Notes: generated by a model not told the origin, from the letters alone. A stretch of 64,000 nt of DNA from Polyangia bacterium (GCA_030426145.1 JAUHZF010000005.1:16461-80460), one strand, 5' to 3'. Shown: positions 25,602-36,582, counted from the first letter of the stretch. Made by a program: numbers and translations.

Positions 25602-27943
25602 GGCCAGCCGCGCAAGCCGAGGGCCAGCTGTCCTCCGCCGTAGCCTCCCACATCGTTCCACGGTGAAACGCGGCCCTGTAACGACACGTAGAAGGTCTCT
25701 CCCATCTCGATGCCCCCCTGGAGGCCGCCGCGGAACAAGACCGGGGCCGTGCCTCCGGGCACGAGGAGGTGGAGGTCGAGGGCGCCGACCAGTCGCAACC
25801 AAGGAAGCGCCAAGTAGCTCCCGCCACCGAGGAGGTAGACCTGGCCCTCGTCGACGAAGGCCTGGCGTAGACCCTGCCTACCGAGGCGGAAGCGACCGCC
25901 GAGGTTCACGAGCCACGTGCCGGGGCCGATCGCACCGCCCACCATCATCGATGGGTCGAGCTGAGGAGACGGGCCTTCGTCGTCGAGGGGGAAGGCGAGG
26001 GCGAGCCGGGGAGCGAGCTCGATCGTCGTACCCTCGTCTTCGGAGAGCACCGTACTCCATGCGCGGTAGCGCAGGCCGAGCCAGCCGCCCGTGTCGCCCG
26101 GTCGATCGCTCAACCCGGCGCGGGTGCGGATGGCGCTGTCGATGCCGATGGGGCCGATCTGTCCACTGCCGTAGACGAAGCCCGCGACCGAGGCGGGATC
26201 GCCATCACTCTCGACGAGCCCTCCCAGGCTTGCGGCGTTGGGTGCCGTGGGGCTGAGCAGCCCCATGGCCAGCCGCGGCGACATCGGCACGTAGGGCACC
26301 GTGGCCCCGAGGCGGGGATAGACGAAGGGCTCGGGCGCGACGGGGGGGAGCTCGACCGCGGGCGCCTTTTCGGGGATGAGGGTTCCGAGAACCCGACCCC
26401 GTCCGTCGAGGGCGTCGATGCGCGCCACCTCTCCGCCCGCCGGGGCGAAGCCGACGAAACGACCGTCGGGTTGGCGAGCGAGCGCGATCTCCTCGGTCTG
26501 GTCCCCACGCCGAAGGCGCAGGCGGGGCAGCACATCACGGGCGATGTCGAGTCGCTCGAGGCCGTCGAAGGTGACCGTCATCGTCAGCCCGTCGGGCTTC
26601 TCCGCGACCTCGATCTTGGCCGACGGCTCCTCGAACCGGAGGGGGACGGACTGCGTCGTCTTGTCGGAGCGGCGGCGGAAGCGCAGCTCACGCGCGTCGA
26701 TGCGACTGAAGTCGAGCTTCGACGGCACCGGGCCGAAAGCCCCATCGGCCACCGCCATCTCGAGGTCCTGTGAAGGGGTGAGCGTGAGCACCGCGTAGCG
26801 CCCCGGTGCGATGGCGCCGTCGGCAAATCCCCCGTTGCCCCGGGCCCAGCGCGAGGCGACCACCTCCACCTGACGGGCCGGGCTGGCGATCCCCAGGAAG
26901 TCGTCGGTGTCGATGCCTCGAATGCGAACGTGGTAGCGACCGGGCGGCAGCTGCTCCGCTCTGAAGGCCGTGACGTCGGCCGGCACCTGCTCGCGCACCA
27001 CGAGGTCTTCGAAGGCAGCATCGCGCGCGAGCTCGATGCGGTAGCTCTGCGCCTTGGGCATCGGCGACCATCGCGTCTGCACGATGCCTCCCTCGGGGGG
27101 CGCGAACACGAGGACGGGGTCCGGGCCTTGCCACGCCGGCGCAGGCGGCAAGGGGCGCGGCGGCTCGGGGGGCGTCTTGTCGACGAAGCGGGTACCGAAG
27201 TTCTTGGGAACCGCCACGGACTTCCCCGCGCTCTTCACGTCGGCCTTGCCGTCGAAGACCGACACGTTGGTGCGGGTTCCCTTGCGGCGCAGCACCGTAT
27301 CTCGCGATGCAGCCGACACGCGGCCCCCGCCCTCGACGTCGACCTCTACCGCATCGGTGCTCGGTCCTCCCCGCAATGCGGCCAGTCCCGCCTGGAGCTC
27401 GCCTCGGTTGAGCTCGACCCGCGCTGGGCGCGACTTGGAGACCTGCGATTGGCTCGCCGTGCCGTAGATCACCACGAGGGTGTTGGCGGCCAGGTAGACG
27501 CGGGAGCGGTCGATGAAGCGGATCCCGGCCCGACCCTCTTCGAGGGTATTGACGGCCGAGCTCGACGAGAGCGGTTGACCCGGCGCCGCCTGACTCCAGC
27601 CGCCGCCGGCCGGCCGCGCCCGCGTTTCGGGATTGACCGATGTGATGCGCGCCGTGGGGACCTGGGTCACTTCGGCCGGGAGCACGAGGGTGAGACCCGT
27701 CGCGAGAGGCGCGCCAGCGGTGCAGCTCACGCGGTTGTAGCGCAGCACGAGGTCGGTACGCGCGGCGCTCCCGTACATGGCCTTGGCCACGTCGGCACAG
27801 GTCTCACCGGCTTGCACCGTCCATTGGATGACCTTCTCGGGATAGCCCGGGGTGTTCTGCGCGAAGCCCGCCTGCGTGCTGGTGAGCAACCAGAGCGCGA
27901 TGAGGGCACCCCCGCCTCGACGTCTAGAGGGCGACCAGCTCAT
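25598..27943 (-). CDS. LysM-FecR-barrel fusion protein
   Basis: A 781-residue envelope protein. A signal peptide (ALIALWLLTSTQAGFAQ) is followed by a LysM-like module at about residues 35-95 (WTVQAGETCADVAKAMYG, then LTLVLPAE), a FecR domain at about 120-250 (EGRAGIRFIDRSRVYL, RVELNRGELQAGLAAL, VSVFDGKADV), Fn3-like segments at 270-380 (PPEGGIVQTRWSPMPKAQSYR, GRYHVRIRGIDTDDFLGIA) and a Gly/aromatic-rich C-terminal part from about 520 that resembles an outer-membrane barrel. Ordinary FecR proteins are anti-sigma regulators with an inner-membrane helix; this one instead joins peptidoglycan binding to an outer-membrane anchor. It overlaps the cyclase gene by 20 bases and the kinase gene by 4. 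Confidence 0.85.
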
Positions 27944-29654
27944 AGATCTCTACTCCTTCACTTCGTCCGGTGAGGCTGCGCTCGCCGAGGCGGCGCACGT
28001 CGAAGTCCTCGCCCGCTTCGTCGAGCGTGGCTGCCGTGAGCAACACCTGATCGGGGGCGGCGATGGTCTCGAGCCGAGCCGCGACGTTCACCACGTCGCC
28101 GATCACCGTGTACTCCATGCGCTCGCGCGACCCGACGTTGCCCACGATGGCTTCGCCCGAGTTGATGCCGATCGCGAGTCGCATCTCGATGCCGTACTCC
28201 TCGCGCCAGCGACCGCGTCCTGCTTCGAGGAAACGCATCATGTCTTCGGCCGCCTCGAGGGCCTTGAGGGCATGGTCCTCGTTGGCGACGGGGGCGCCCC
28301 AGATGGCCATGATGCAATCGCCGATGAACTTGTCGACGGTGCCGCCGTGGCGAAACACCACCTCGGTCAGCACCGAGAAGAGCTCGTTGAGCATGGCCAC
28401 CACGCGCTCTGGGGGAGCGCTCTCGGCCGCCGCGGTGAACGCCACCATGTCGGCGAACAGCACCGTCACCGCGCGACGCTCGCCCCCGAGCTCGAGGGAG
28501 AGGTCGCCTTGTACGATGCCTTCGACCACCTCTTGGCTCACGAAGCGCGACAGGTCACTGCGAAGGCGGACTTCCTTCTCGAGCTCGGCCTCGCCCGCCT
28601 GAAGGTCTTCCGCCATCTTGTGCATGGCCACGTCGAGGCTACCGAGCTCGTCGCTTCGCGGCGCGGGCGGTGGCAGCTCGCCCCAGCGTCGCTGACCGAT
28701 GCGGCGTGCGCGCTCGACGAGGGCGAGCACGGGGCGCGTGACGGCGCGGCTGGCCCAGAGCCCCAGCACCAACGCCAGCAGCAGGGCGCCGCCTGCGATG
28801 GCGACGACGGTGCGACGGGTGGCGATGTAGCCGGCCATGGCCACGCTCTTCGGCCGCCACATGGCGACGGTCCAACCCTGCTCGGGGAGCACGTGCACGG
28901 CGCCGACCATCTCGAGGCCGTCGGCCGTGAACTCGTTCTTGATCGCGATCCCTGCCTGGTTGCCTTGCACGGGCAGGCTGGCCCACACGGGGAGGGAGCT
29001 CGCCGAAGCACCTCGCTCGGGCAGGCCAGCCCCCACGGCGACCACCACCCGGCGTTCGGCGTCGACGACCACCAGGCGCGTGTCATCGCCGAAGCTGCGT
29101 ACGTCGAGGGCCTCGGTCGCGGCGTCGGTGAGCGGTCGCAGGTAGAGGGGAACCGTGAGCCAGCCCTGGGCTCCGTCGTCCCGCAGCTTGGGCACGGCGA
29201 CCACGAGCGCGCCGCGGGTGGCATCGACAGGCACGGCGACGGGCCCAGACAGGGCGCGCTCTCGTTGCTCCGGCGTGGAGTGAGGTGTGCCTTCGGTGGC
29301 GGCGCCTTCTTTGGCGAGGATGGTGTCGACCTTCGCCGAAGGCACCTCGAGCCGCGCCACGTCGACCCGAGGGCGCGCGACCAAAGCGGACTGCACGAGG
29401 GCCTCGGCGGCCTTGGGGTCGTCGAGCATTGCCGCATGGGCCACGGCGGCCGCGATCGCATCCGCGTCCTCGCGTACCCCGCTCCAGCGACGCTCCAGCG
29501 TGCCCGCGAGCTCGGCCACGGTGGCCAGCTGAAGCTGGTCTTCGCTCTCGCGCACGGCGCGGCCGTAGCTCGGCAGGAGCAGACCGACGCTCAGCCCGAG
29601 AGGTAGCGCACCGAGCAGCAGGAACAACACGAGGGCACGGCCGCGGATCCCCAT
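27924..29654 (-). CDS. Membrane class III adenylate/guanylate cyclase
   Basis: A 576-residue signalling enzyme making a cyclic nucleotide. One membrane helix at the N-terminus (GIRGRALVLFLLLGALPL) is followed by a periplasmic sensor of about 230 residues, a second helix near 275-300, a HAMP-like linker (RAVTRPVLALVERARRI) and a class III catalytic domain at about 390-570. The catalytic motifs are VTVLFADMVAFT (metal Asp), VDKFIGDCIMAIWGAP (second Asp) and NSGEAIVGNVGS. Start ATG 29654 lies one base after the OmpA stop. The sensor is unclassified; its place between OmpA and the LysM-FecR protein suggests that it senses the cell envelope. Substrate ATP versus GTP cannot be settled by eye. Confidence 0.9.
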   Translation of the reverse strand: MGIRGRALVLFLLLGALPLGLSVGLLLPSYGRAVRESEDQLQLATVAELAGTLERRWSGVREDADAIAAAVAHAAMLDDPKAAEALVQSALVARPRVDVARLEVPSAKVDTILAKEGAATEGTPHSTPEQRERALSGPVAVPVDATRGALVVAVPKLRDDGAQGWLTVPLYLRPLTDAATEALDVRSFGDDTRLVVVDAERRVVVAVGAGLPERGASASSLPVWASLPVQGNQAGIAIKNEFTADGLEMVGAVHVLPEQGWTVAMWRPKSVAMAGYIATRRTVVAIAGGALLLALVLGLWASRAVTRPVLALVERARRIGQRRWGELPPPAPRSDELGSLDVAMHKMAEDLQAGEAELEKEVRLRSDLSRFVSQEVVEGIVQGDLSLELGGERRAVTVLFADMVAFTAAAESAPPERVVAMLNELFSVLTEVVFRHGGTVDKFIGDCIMAIWGAPVANEDHALKALEAAEDMMRFLEAGRGRWREEYGIEMRLAIGINSGEAIVGNVGSRERMEYTVIGDVVNVAARLETIAAPDQVLLTAATLDEAGEDFDVRRLGERSLTGRSEGVEIYELVAL

Positions 29655-29655
29655 G

Positions 29656-31356
29656 TCAGGGTTTCTCCTCGCTGACGGCACCGTCGACCCACGCGTCTCG
29701 GCGCCGACGATCTCGGCGCAAGATCTGAAAGTCCACGCGCCGGTTCTTCGCGCGGTCGGCTTCGGTGCGATTGGGCACGAGCGGTCGCCGCGGACCGAAT
29801 CCCCGGGCCTCGAGTCGTCGCTCGTCCACGCCGTGGTCGATGAGCCACCGCATCACGGCCAGGGCCCGCTGCTGGGAGAGCGCGATGTTCCCGCGCTCGG
29901 AGCCCACGTCGTCGGTGTGGCCCTCGATGGCGACGCGCACGATCTCCGGATGGTCGGCGAGGACCTGAGCCACCTCAGTGAGAAGGGCTGAGCTCGACTC
30001 GGCCAAGGTAGCGCGCCCGGTGGCGAACTCCACCTTCTGGAGAATGACGATCTGCTCTCCCACCACGCGCACCGTCTTGGGGCACCCCGTGGTCTTGGGA
30101 TCGTCGGTCGCGGGCCCTCGCTCCTCGGGGCACGCGTCGGCGGGGTCGAGGATGCCGTCGCCGTCGCGGTCGCCGGGGCAGCCGTTGCGTTTGGGGTCTT
30201 CGCTGGGAATGCCGGCCGTGTCGGGGCAGGCGTCACGCGCGTCGATGACACCATCCCCGTCTCCGTCGGGCGGGCAACCGGGACGCGAGCCTGTCGCGGG
30301 ACCGATCACACTGGGGCAGGCATCGCTCGCGTCAGGCACGCCGTCGCCGTCCAGATCGGGCGGGGGCGGTGCGGTCGGGGCCGGGGCCGCCGGTCGCGGT
30401 GGCGACATCCCGTCATCGTCGTCGTCGCCTTCGGCCGTGGGTCGTCGAGCGTGATGGGTCACGCCGCCTTCGACGGGGTCCGCGCCGGGCACGTAGCCGA
30501 CGAAGAAGCCGAGCCGCCAGTCTGGGGTGCCGGGGGCGGTGGTGAGCCCCGGGCCTCCACTGAGCTGAACGCGCACGGGGCCGATGTCGTAGCGAACGCC
30601 GAGATGGGCCTCGAGGTGGGTCGTGCTGCGCCGGAAAGCATCGACGTCGGCACCGAGGCTCGTGGCCCCGAGCAGCTCCGCCGTGAGGAGGAGGTCGCCG
30701 AACTTCGGTCCGCCGCCCGCGCCGAAAAAGAGCTCGTCGCCTACGAGGTTGTCGGGACTCGGGTCGAAGCGGCGTCCCACGCGCGCGCTGTAGACGAAGG
30801 CCTCGTCGCTGAGGCCGACGATGAGCGATGGTGCGTAGCGGACGTAGCCCGAAGAGGCGAAAGCCTCATCGTCGCCGCTCGGAAACCACGCCGTCATGGC
30901 CAAGGCCGCCGCCGGCCAGTAGCCGTGGCGACGAAGGACCTCGACGCGGGCCCCCGCGCGGATGTCGCCCATCGCCGCGCCCGAGGGGGATGGGCTCGGC
31001 TGGGTGCCGATCAGAGGGTTCGCCCCGCCTTGATTGAGGACACCAGGAACATCGACTTCGAGCGCAAGGCGATTGAAGAGGTGGAGCGAGATGAGCCCGT
31101 GCAGGTAGAGCTGATGGCTCACCACGTCGCCGACCTCTTCGCCGTCGCGAACGACGACCAAAGGAGAACGACTGAGGGTGATGAGCGCTCCGACCGACGG
31201 CCGCAGCTCACCTCGAACGTGAGGTTCGGGCACCCCGAGCAAGGGGTCGCCAGCCGGGCTGGGGTCGAAGCGGTCGAGCGGTGTCGCCGTTTGCGCCTCC
31301 GCCGTGGGGGCCAACCCGGTCAGTCCGGCCGCGAGGGCCCATGCCAAGCGCTTCAT
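29656..31356 (-). CDS. OmpA-family protein with thrombospondin type 3 repeats
   Basis: A 566-residue outer-membrane protein: signal peptide (LTGLAPTAEAQ), an N-terminal beta-rich barrel of about 300 residues, a low-complexity hinge with an Asp run (EGDDDDDGMSPPRP), four to five calcium-type TSP3 repeats (DLDGDGVPDASDACP type) and a C-terminal OmpA domain (VEFATGRATLAES, VAIEGHTDDVGSERG, ARGFGPRRPLVPN, NRRVDFQIL). It should hold the outer membrane to peptidoglycan. Its ATG overlaps the DUF11 gene stop by ATGA. It is a paralogue of the protein at 21156. Confidence 0.92.
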   Translation of the reverse strand: MKRLAWALAAGLTGLAPTAEAQTATPLDRFDPSPAGDPLLGVPEPHVRGELRPSVGALITLSRSPLVVVRDGEEVGDVVSHQLYLHGLISLHLFNRLALEVDVPGVLNQGGANPLIGTQPSPSPSGAAMGDIRAGARVEVLRRHGYWPAAALAMTAWFPSGDDEAFASSGYVRYAPSLIVGLSDEAFVYSARVGRRFDPSPDNLVGDELFFGAGGGPKFGDLLLTAELLGATSLGADVDAFRRSTTHLEAHLGVRYDIGPVRVQLSGGPGLTTAPGTPDWRLGFFVGYVPGADPVEGGVTHHARRPTAEGDDDDDGMSPPRPAAPAPTAPPPPDLDGDGVPDASDACPSVIGPATGSRPGCPPDGDGDGVIDARDACPDTAGIPSEDPKRNGCPGDRDGDGILDPADACPEERGPATDDPKTTGCPKTVRVVGEQIVILQKVEFATGRATLAESSSALLTEVAQVLADHPEIVRVAIEGHTDDVGSERGNIALSQQRALAVMRWLIDHGVDERRLEARGFGPRRPLVPNRTEADRAKNRRVDFQILRRDRRRRDAWVDGAVSEEKP

Positions 31357-33188
31357 CGACGCCTCCGGCTCGCGAGGCCGAGCGCCACGAGAGCCCACGC
31401 CGCCAGTCCAGCCGGCGCGTCATCGCCCCCCGTACTGCAGCGGAAGCCACTCCCCTCGTAGCTCTCCCGCACCGGGGCAAGCCCCGCGCCCCCCGTCGAT
31501 CCGGATCCACCGGCGCTGCTCCCGCCGGTCGAAGTGCTGCTGCCACCTGCGACGCCGCCCGCGCCTCCCATGGCGCCTCCGCCGCCGGCCGCGCCCGACC
31601 CGCCAGTGCCTCCCGTCCCCCCGGCGCCTCCGCCTCCGCCTCCGCCGGGCACGACCACCACGGAGGTGACCTGCGCGCCCGGCGTGTTGGGGTCGCCGTC
31701 GGTGGGGGTGGTGGAGGCCGGGGCCCCATTGAGGCCAGCGGCGTCGATGGTCGCTTGGTTGTCGAGCGTGCCTTCGCTGTCGACCACCACCGTGAAGGCG
31801 ACGGTGGTGTTGGCGCCCACCGCGAGGCTGCCCCCCGTGACGCCGTTGGCGCCGACGCCGAGTCGGGCCGTGACCACGCCGCCCACCACTTCGCCGGTGT
31901 CGGCGTCGGCGACGTCGGTGACCGGGGTCGCATCGATGGTCATGGTCCCCGGCTGGTAGGTGACGCCGGAGGGCAGGGGATCGGTCAGGACGACGCCGAT
32001 CGCGGGGTCGTTGCCCTGGTTCTCGACCACGATCGTGTAGCGAAGGGCATCACCCACGCGCAGCGGCGCACCATCGAGATCGAGGCTCGTCTTGGTGCTC
32101 GTGGTGAAGTCGGGGGCGAAGGTCTCGATCGACGTGACGATGGGGCCGAGCCAGAAGACGTCGCCGTTGCTGCTCGCTTCGACGTCGAGCATCGTCTGAC
32201 CCGGCACGAGGCGTGAGGTGATGTCCACGACGTCGACATCGAGCCCGCTCATGCTGTCGACGCCGCCCGTGAGCTCGGGGAGGTCTCCCGTCGCATGAGC
32301 ACCGACGCCCATCACGCTACGCGTGCCGTTGAAGAAGTTGTTGAACGGGTTGAGCGCATCCGAGAGTCGATCCATCCCCGTCAGCGGGGCCGAGCCGAGT
32401 CGAAGCTCGTCGCCGCCGATGGCCGCGTCGCCCTCGTAGGTCACGATGCCGATCTTGGCGTCGAAGGCAGGGGGGACTTGGAAGCCGCTGAGGGTGAAGG
32501 CTTGTGGCATCCCGGCCGCCACGCGATCGAAGCTGTCGAAGAGGGTGAGGTTTCGGGGGGCAGCTCCGGGGGCGGTGTAGAACACAATGAGCGACCAGCC
32601 GCTGAATGAGACGCTGTCGTCGATGTCGAACAGCACGGCCCCGTCGACTTCGGCCACGCGATAGGCGCCAGGGCCTTGCGCGGCGACGAGCGCCGTCACG
32701 TCGGCGGTGGCCTGGTAGAAGTCACCGTTGGCGCTCGTCGAGACCCACTGGTCGTCGGCCGCGATCATCTGATCGAACACCCCTGGTCGCGCCAACCGCA
32801 CGCTCAGGTCGGGCGTGGTGGCTTCGGCCGCCCAGTACAGGCGCGCGTAGGTCACGACCGCACCCGGGGGAAGCTCGAGCATCGCGGTGCTGCGCGCCTG
32901 GGCGGGGGTGATGGTTCCGTTCGCCGTCGCTTGACCCATGGCCGGTGTGTCGGCTTGCCAGTAGACGTCGGGGGAGCCGTCGGAGAGGTTGTTTCCGCAC
33001 GGGCCCACGCTGCCGACGACGGGGCCGGGCACGCCCATGCGGCAGTCTTGGGCCAGGGTCTGGCCGATGAGCACGACGTCGCCCTTCTGATCGGCCTGCT
33101 GGCGCAAAGACGGTGCGGCCCCCCCGGGCGTAGCGATGAGGCCAACCACGAGGCCCATCACAGGGGGGGGAATTCGGAAGCGAAGCAT
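31353..33188 (-). CDS. DUF11-repeat surface protein with MYXO-CTERM-type tail
   Basis: A 611-residue secreted protein and first gene of the five-gene operon. A signal peptide (PPVMGLVVGLIATPGGAA) precedes about 280 residues of adhesin-like beta sequence (YARLYWAAEAT, FSGWSLIVFYTAPG). A DUF11 domain at about 365-500 has the usual VGDALRYTIVVENQGNDPA start. A long Gly/Ser/Thr linker follows, and the end reads FRCSTGG, a hydrophobic segment and SRRRR. That tail fits the MYXO-CTERM sorting signal, whose Cys is processed and lipid-linked by a myxosortase. It is probably displayed on the cell surface. The sigma54-type promoter at 33250-33236 lies 48 bases upstream. Confidence 0.88.
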   Translation of the reverse strand: MLRFRIPPPVMGLVVGLIATPGGAAPSLRQQADQKGDVVLIGQTLAQDCRMGVPGPVVGSVGPCGNNLSDGSPDVYWQADTPAMGQATANGTITPAQARSTAMLELPPGAVVTYARLYWAAEATTPDLSVRLARPGVFDQMIAADDQWVSTSANGDFYQATADVTALVAAQGPGAYRVAEVDGAVLFDIDDSVSFSGWSLIVFYTAPGAAPRNLTLFDSFDRVAAGMPQAFTLSGFQVPPAFDAKIGIVTYEGDAAIGGDELRLGSAPLTGMDRLSDALNPFNNFFNGTRSVMGVGAHATGDLPELTGGVDSMSGLDVDVVDITSRLVPGQTMLDVEASSNGDVFWLGPIVTSIETFAPDFTTSTKTSLDLDGAPLRVGDALRYTIVVENQGNDPAIGVVLTDPLPSGVTYQPGTMTIDATPVTDVADADTGEVVGGVVTARLGVGANGVTGGSLAVGANTTVAFTVVVDSEGTLDNQATIDAAGLNGAPASTTPTDGDPNTPGAQVTSVVVVPGGGGGGGAGGTGGTGGSGAAGGGGAMGGAGGVAGGSSTSTGGSSAGGSGSTGGAGLAPVRESYEGSGFRCSTGGDDAPAGLAAWALVALGLASRRRR

Positions 33189-33235
33189 GATGGACCACGC
33201 GGACCCAGACGGGCCGCACCTGCTCGGGGACAACA

Positions 33236-33250
33236 GCAAGGGGTGTTCCA
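33236..33250 (-). promoter_or_regulatory. Sigma54 promoter of the five-gene envelope operon
   Basis: Read on the minus strand, TGGAAC-ACCCC-TTGC-T matches the -24/-12 consensus TGGCAC-N5-TTGC at all but one position, with the exact GG-N10-GC spacing. It gives a leader of about 37 bases to the DUF11 start. An enhancer-like dyad lies exactly 41 bases upstream, and the sigma54 activator gene is divergent and adjacent. Confidence 0.8.
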
Positions 33251-33291
33251 TCACAGGTATCAGGGGCTTGGGTCGGCTTGAAGCTACGGAT

Positions 33292-33309
33292 TGTCGCCTC
33301 GATGCGACA
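33292..33309. promoter_or_regulatory. Enhancer-like dyad TGTCG-N8-CGACA, site 1
   Basis: An 18-bp inverted repeat (TGTCGC-CTCGAT-GCGACA) in the divergent gap between the envelope operon and the FHA activator gene. The same TGTCG-N8-CGACA pattern occurs at 35126, at the same distance from a sigma54 promoter. It also sits 43 bases before the activator's own start codon, so binding here could both activate the operon and autoregulate the activator. Confidence 0.7.
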
Positions 33310-33351
33310 GCATGTAGGGCGCGACCCGCATCGGGGTATAGTGCTGGGGTA

Positions 33352-34671
<1,320 letters not shown>

Positions 34672-34712
34672 AGCACTGGCCCGGTCCCTGCTTCTGTCGG
34701 AAGCGGGCGGTC

Positions 34713-35096
34713 GTGGGCAGCCATCGCAAGCGCATTCTCCTCGTCGACGAAGGGACACCGGTCCTGCTTCGTTACCTCCAGTGGCTATCGCCTCTGGCCG
34801 AGCTGCACCTCGCCGCCGACGGTGATGATGCCCTGTGGCGATCGAGGGCTACACCCATCGATGTGATCTTGTGGTGTTTCGGGCCAGATCACGCCCTACG
34901 CGCCGAGGAGGTCATCCGCTGGCTCGAGCGCTGGCCTCACCTCCCGCCCGTGGTTCTGGTCGTGCCATCGAGGCCCACCTTTGCCCCCGTTCGGCCGTTC
35001 GTGGTGGGCATGCCCGCACCGCCGGGGCCTCTCTGGGCCGCGATCAAGCGGACCGCGGATGCGTCTGACGACACCACCGGTCGCGATTGGCCGTAG
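34713..35096 (+). CDS. Degenerate receiver-like protein
   Basis: A 127-residue protein from a GTG, 41 bases after the activator gene and probably co-transcribed with it. It begins like a response-regulator receiver (RKRILLVDEGTPVLLRYLQWL, then AADGDDALWRSR), but the strand that should carry the phospho-accepting Asp reads PIDVILWCFGPD, and the conserved Lys loop is replaced by Pro-rich sequence (VGMPAPPGPLW). It is best called a pseudo-receiver and may act by protein contact, for example on the adjacent activator. No DNA-binding domain is present. Confidence 0.65.
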   Translation: MGSHRKRILLVDEGTPVLLRYLQWLSPLAELHLAADGDDALWRSRATPIDVILWCFGPDHALRAEEVIRWLERWPHLPPVVLVVPSRPTFAPVRPFVVGMPAPPGPLWAAIKRTADASDDTTGRDWP

Positions 35097-35125
35097 TCCG
35101 CAGCCTGTCGACAACGACCCACAAA

Positions 35126-35143
35126 TGTCGTCTGCAGACGACA
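35126..35143. promoter_or_regulatory. Enhancer-like dyad TGTCG-N8-CGACA, site 2
   Basis: TGTCGTCTGCAGACGACA is a perfect 18-bp palindrome ending 41 bases before the -24 box of the sigma54 promoter at 35185. It has the same half-sites and half-site spacing as the dyad at 33292. An extra TGTCGACA lies 12 bases further upstream (35106-35113). Confidence 0.75.
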
Positions 35144-35184
35144 GCTCAACCCGCGAATGGGCGCAGCTTCGGCCCTTTGGCCGG

Positions 35185-35199
35185 TGGCACGAACCCTGC
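35185..35199 (+). promoter_or_regulatory. Sigma54 promoter of the coiled-coil lipoprotein operon
   Basis: TGGCAC-GAACC-CTGC has a perfect -24 element, a one-mismatch -12 element and GG-N10-GC spacing. It gives a leader of about 38 bases to the ATG at 35249, which is preceded by TTGGAGG. Confidence 0.8.
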
Positions 35200-35248
35200 G
35201 ATGGGGAAGCGCAGCTTACGAGGGATCCCCTCGTTGGAGGACATACTC

Positions 35249-35905
35249 ATGACCCGTTTCATCACCCGTATCGCCCCCGTCTTCGTCGTCTCGGCTCTGC
35301 TCGTCGGCTGCGGCGGAGGGCCCCTCGCACACATGGTCGATGGTTTCGACGCCAGTGGCTTGAGTGCCGACAAGAAGGCTGAGGTGCAGGCCACCGAGAA
35401 GACCGTGGCCGAGCGACGCCAGGCAGCCGATGCGGCCAAGGCCAAGGTGGCCGAGTCCGAGGGCACGCTCGAGAAGGCCAAGACCGAGGTGACCACGGCC
35501 GAGGGCAACCTGGCCGTCGCCGAGAAGGCCCTCGACCTCGAAGAAGCCAAGAAGGACGCCAACCAGTCCCACACCACCGACGCCGCGGAAGGCAAAGTCT
35601 CCACTGCGAAGGCCAACCTCGAGGTGGCCGAGAAGTCGCGTGACCTCGCCGAGGCTCGGCTTCACGCGAGCGAGGCGGCCTACGAAGAAGCGGAGAAGGC
35701 CTGGATCGCAGCCCTTGCGAAGAGCGAGCTCACCAAGCTCCGGGCCCAGGGCGGGAGCGGGCCGCAGTACCAGCAACGAGAAGCCGATTTCGAGCAGCAG
35801 CTCGCCGAAGCCGAGGGCGCGCTCGCGGAGGCCAAGCGCGACCGCGCCAAGGCCGACGAAGACGTTCAGGAGGCCAAGCGCGATCTCGAGGCGGCCAAGG
35901 GATGA
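35249..35905 (+). CDS. Coiled-coil lipoprotein
   Basis: A 218-residue lipoprotein: signal peptide and lipobox (ALLVGCGG), then from about residue 40 to the end an almost uninterrupted Ala/Glu/Lys-rich heptad region (AERRQAADAAKAKVAE, EVAEKSRDLAEARLHASE, LAEAEGALAEAKRDRAKADE). This predicts a long alpha-helical coiled coil reaching into the periplasm, like Lpp- or TolC-associated helical lipoproteins. Transcription should start at the sigma54 promoter at 35185. The stop overlaps the next start (ATGA). A structural role between outer membrane and wall, or scaffolding for the signalling proteins nearby, is inference. Confidence 0.82.
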   Translation: MTRFITRIAPVFVVSALLVGCGGGPLAHMVDGFDASGLSADKKAEVQATEKTVAERRQAADAAKAKVAESEGTLEKAKTEVTTAEGNLAVAEKALDLEEAKKDANQSHTTDAAEGKVSTAKANLEVAEKSRDLAEARLHASEAAYEEAEKAWIAALAKSELTKLRAQGGSGPQYQQREADFEQQLAEAEGALAEAKRDRAKADEDVQEAKRDLEAAKG

Positions 35906-36570
35906 GCATCGACGAGTCGCAAACCCTCGCCTCCCTCGGCCGACTCACGCCGGAGGCGATGCACGACGTGAACAACGCTTTGGCCATCATTGCCACGTCG
36001 GCGGGTTATCTCACGCGACTCGAGCACGCCCAGCGCGACGGAGCCGCCTACGATGAGGCCCTCATCGACATTCTCGATGGCGTTCATCGAGCCGCCGAGG
36101 TTTGCCATCGGCTCCTCTCCGTCGCGCGCGGCACCGAGGCTCACGACGAGCCTACCTACGGATCCGTGCCGCCACCCTCGCCGCGACCGGCGTCACGACA
36201 TCCGCGTCTCGCCCTTCGCCGCGTCTTGGTCGTCGATGACGAGCCCTCCTTCCGACGAGGTGTCGCCCGGTTGCTCCGGCACGAGGGCGCCCACGTCGAG
36301 ATGGCGGAGAGCGGACGCGAGGCGGTCGACCTGTTGTCGGGCCCGCACGCCTTCGACCTCGTGGTGCTCGACTCGGACCTCCCGGAAGGCGATGGCCCTT
36401 CGGCCCTGCGACGGCTTCACCAATCTGGGTGGCGCTCGGTTCCGGTGCTTGGCATGTCTGGCCACAAGAATGGTGAGGCACTCCTCGAGGCGGGCGCCGG
36501 GACCTTCCTCGCCAAGCCGTTCACGCGCGAAGCCCTGCTGCGGGCGTGCACGAGCCTGCTTCGAACGTGA
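35902..36570 (+). CDS. DHp-like helix plus receiver domain protein
   Basis: A 222-residue cytoplasmic protein whose start overlaps the coiled-coil lipoprotein stop. Residues 15-80 resemble a histidine-kinase dimerisation/phosphotransfer helix (EAMHDVNNALAIIATSAGYL, with a phosphorylatable His), but no ATPase domain follows. After a short Pro/Ser linker a complete receiver domain begins (RRVLVVDDEPSFRRG, acceptor Asp in LVVLDSDLPEGDG, LGMSGHK, Lys in FLAKPFTRE). A protein with a His-containing helix and a receiver could relay or drain phosphate. The partner kinase is not in the window. Confidence 0.85.
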   Translation: MSIDESQTLASLGRLTPEAMHDVNNALAIIATSAGYLTRLEHAQRDGAAYDEALIDILDGVHRAAEVCHRLLSVARGTEAHDEPTYGSVPPPSPRPASRHPRLALRRVLVVDDEPSFRRGVARLLRHEGAHVEMAESGREAVDLLSGPHAFDLVVLDSDLPEGDGPSALRRLHQSGWRSVPVLGMSGHKNGEALLEAGAGTFLAKPFTREALLRACTSLLRT

Positions 36571-36582
36571 GCCCGTAGCGTC

